From Sphingomonas koreensis (GTDB taxonomy: Bacteria > Pseudomonadota > Alphaproteobacteria > Sphingomonadales > Sphingomonadaceae): a stretch of 64,000 bases of DNA. The notes under the pieces are model-generated. The model was given only the letters and a program-made list of their open reading frames with translations, did no database searches and was not told the origin of the DNA. Position numbers and translations under genes: made by a program. The stretch lies in NCBI GenBank assembly GCA_006438735.1, contig RCZF01000005.1:124001-188000 (forward strand), given 5' to 3'. This document shows, in pieces, positions 63,009 to 64,000 of the stretch. Positions within the stretch are counted from its first letter, which is position 1, and each line of letters opens with the position of its first letter.

Positions 63009-64000
63009 ATGTCGATCGAGATCAAGATGCCCGCGCTTTCGCCCACGATGGAAGAGGGCACGCTCGCCAAATGGCTGGTCAAGGAGGGCGACAGCGTCAA
63101 GTCGGGCGACCTGATGGCCGAGATCGAAACCGACAAGGCGACGATGGAGTTCGAGGCGGTCGATGAAGGCGTGATCGCCAAGATCCTTATCCAGGAAGGC
63201 GCCGAGGGCGTGAAGGTCGGCGAGGTGATCGCGATTCTCGCCGAGGAAGGCGAGGATGCGTCCTCCGTCGACGCGCCCAAGGCGGCGGCGAGCGAAGCCA
63301 GGGCGGAAGCGCCCAAGGCCGCGGAAAAGGCCGATGTCGCCGAGACCAAACAGGCCGAGCAAAAGGCCGCACCGGCTGCGCCGTCGTCGGGGGACCGCGT
63401 CAAGGCGAGCCCGCTGGCGCGCCGGATCGCCGCCGACAAGGGAATCGACATCGCCGCGCTAAGCGGGTCGGGGCCGAACGGGCGGATCGTCAAGGCAGAC
63501 GTCGAGGGCGCCAAGCCTGTCCCGAGCGCAGTCGAGGGGGGCGGCGCTGCGCCCGCGCCGAAGGCCGAGGCTGCCGCGCCCAGTGCTGCGCCAGCATCGG
63601 CACCGGCCGCTGCGCCCGCCGAAGCCAAGGCGGTGTGGTTCGACGATGCGATCCCGCATGAAGTCGAGAAGCTGTCGAACATCCGCAAGACGATCGCGCG
63701 CCGGCTTACCGAATCGAAGCAGCAGGTGCCGCACATCTATCTCACGGTCGATATCCGGCTCGATGCGCTGCTCAAGCTGCGGTCCGATCTCAACAAGAGC
63801 CTCGAAGCGCGTGGCGTGAAGCTGTCGGTCAACGATCTGCTGATCAAGGCGCTCGGCGTGGCGCTGGAGGCGACGCCGAAGTGCAACGTGACGTTCCTGG
63901 GCAACGACCTGGTCAGCTACAAGCGCGCCGACGTGTCGGTCGCGGTGTCGACGCCGACCGGGCTCATCACGCCGATCATCCGCGATGCGGCCAACATCAG
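63009..64000 (+). CDS. pdhC: Pyruvate dehydrogenase E2 dihydrolipoyllysine acetyltransferase (N-terminal part)
   Basis: About 330 residues seen; the C-terminal catalytic half runs off the right edge. Order: lipoyl domain (residues 1-80, lipoyl-Lys in [14 protein letters not shown]), an Ala/Lys-rich linker, peripheral subunit-binding domain (about residues 138-172, [31 protein letters not shown]), a second Ala/Pro linker, then the start of the catalytic domain ([23 protein letters not shown]). Transfers acetyl groups to CoA in the PDH complex. Starts ATG 63009. The second linker contains a sequence resembling palindromic repeats. Confidence 0.95.
   Translation, partial: MSIEIKMPALSPTMEEGTLAKWLVKEGDSVKSGDLMAEIETDKATMEFEAVDEGVIAKILIQEGAEGVKVGEVIAILAEEGEDASSVDAPKAAASEARAEAPKAAEKADVAETKQAEQKAAPAAPSSGDRVKASPLARRIAADKGIDIAALSGSGPNGRIVKADVEGAKPVPSAVEGGGAAPAPKAEAAAPSAAPASAPAAAPAEAKAVWFDDAIPHEVEKLSNIRKTIARRLTESKQQVPHIYLTVDIRLDALLKLRSDLNKSLEARGVKLSVNDLLIKALGVALEATPKCNVTFLGNDLVSYKRADVSVAVSTPTGLITPIIRDAANI

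Noticed and set aside
1..64000. CRISPR arrays, insertion sequences, prophage or plasmid genes
   Set aside because: No regularly spaced direct repeats, transposase, integrase or phage structural motifs were seen.

Overview
The window is GC-rich chromosomal DNA of an alphaproteobacterium, most likely a Sphingomonas or close relative (Sphingomonadales). Support for this: a CtrA cell-cycle regulator with a CtrA-type box upstream; the neighbourhoods mutM-rpsT-dnaA, ubiA/rsmE/gshA and rpmH-rnpA-yidD-yidC-engB; an alphaproteobacterial-type PdhC; a Bpt aminoacyl-transferase; and several intergenic palindromic repeats of the kind scattered through sphingomonad genomes. I see no rRNA, tRNA, insertion sequence, prophage or CRISPR array. 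Genes are densely packed, often with ATGA or TGATG junctions.

Layout. 1-9.6 kb: glutathione synthesis start (gshA, cut by the left edge), rsmE, ubiA, a TldE/PmbA protein, a CysQ-like phosphatase, a TelA/XpaC-like pair, a TMEM175-like channel and a PilZ protein. 9.8-17 kb: typA, an EVE protein, small secreted and DUF3297 proteins, a three-gene ATP-grasp / alpha-E / transglutaminase-like operon and bpt. 17.4-26.6 kb: ilvA, a secreted amidohydrolase, an ABC-F protein, then sugar-acid catabolism (XylD-like dehydratase, galactose/arabinose dehydrogenase, ROK sugar kinase). 26.6-32.8 kb: one tight leftward operon ubiE-ubiB-membrane protein-coaBC-dut-secreted protein-moeB/thiF-like. 32.9-35.8 kb: mutM, rpsT, dnaA.

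35.9-46.5 kb: DUF4136 lipoprotein, trpS, murJ, secB; divergently a Tim44-like protein, mltA, an Smr protein and a GGDEF-EAL protein; then dapE, a cupin and a GST. 46.5-50.3 kb: the leftward rpmH-rnpA-(repeat)-yidD-yidC-engB membrane-insertion cluster. 50.4-55 kb: comM, ctrA, an AI-2E family permease and a LysR regulator. 55-64 kb: pirin, wrbA, a VanY-type peptidase, an RluA-type synthase, arfB, free methionine sulfoxide reductase, an RcnB-like secreted protein, an M28 peptidase, a STAS-like protein, a universal stress protein and the start of pdhC.

Most of the window is core metabolism and cell biology. The points most worth a second look are: the transglutaminase-like member of the three-gene operon, which has Ser where the catalytic Cys should be; the rnpA start, which has no usual start codon after rpmH; a hairpin in the rpmH leader; the CtrA box and GANTC site upstream of ctrA; and at least four families of palindromic repeats, one of which splits the rnpA-yidD junction and another of which sits directly in front of ilvA.
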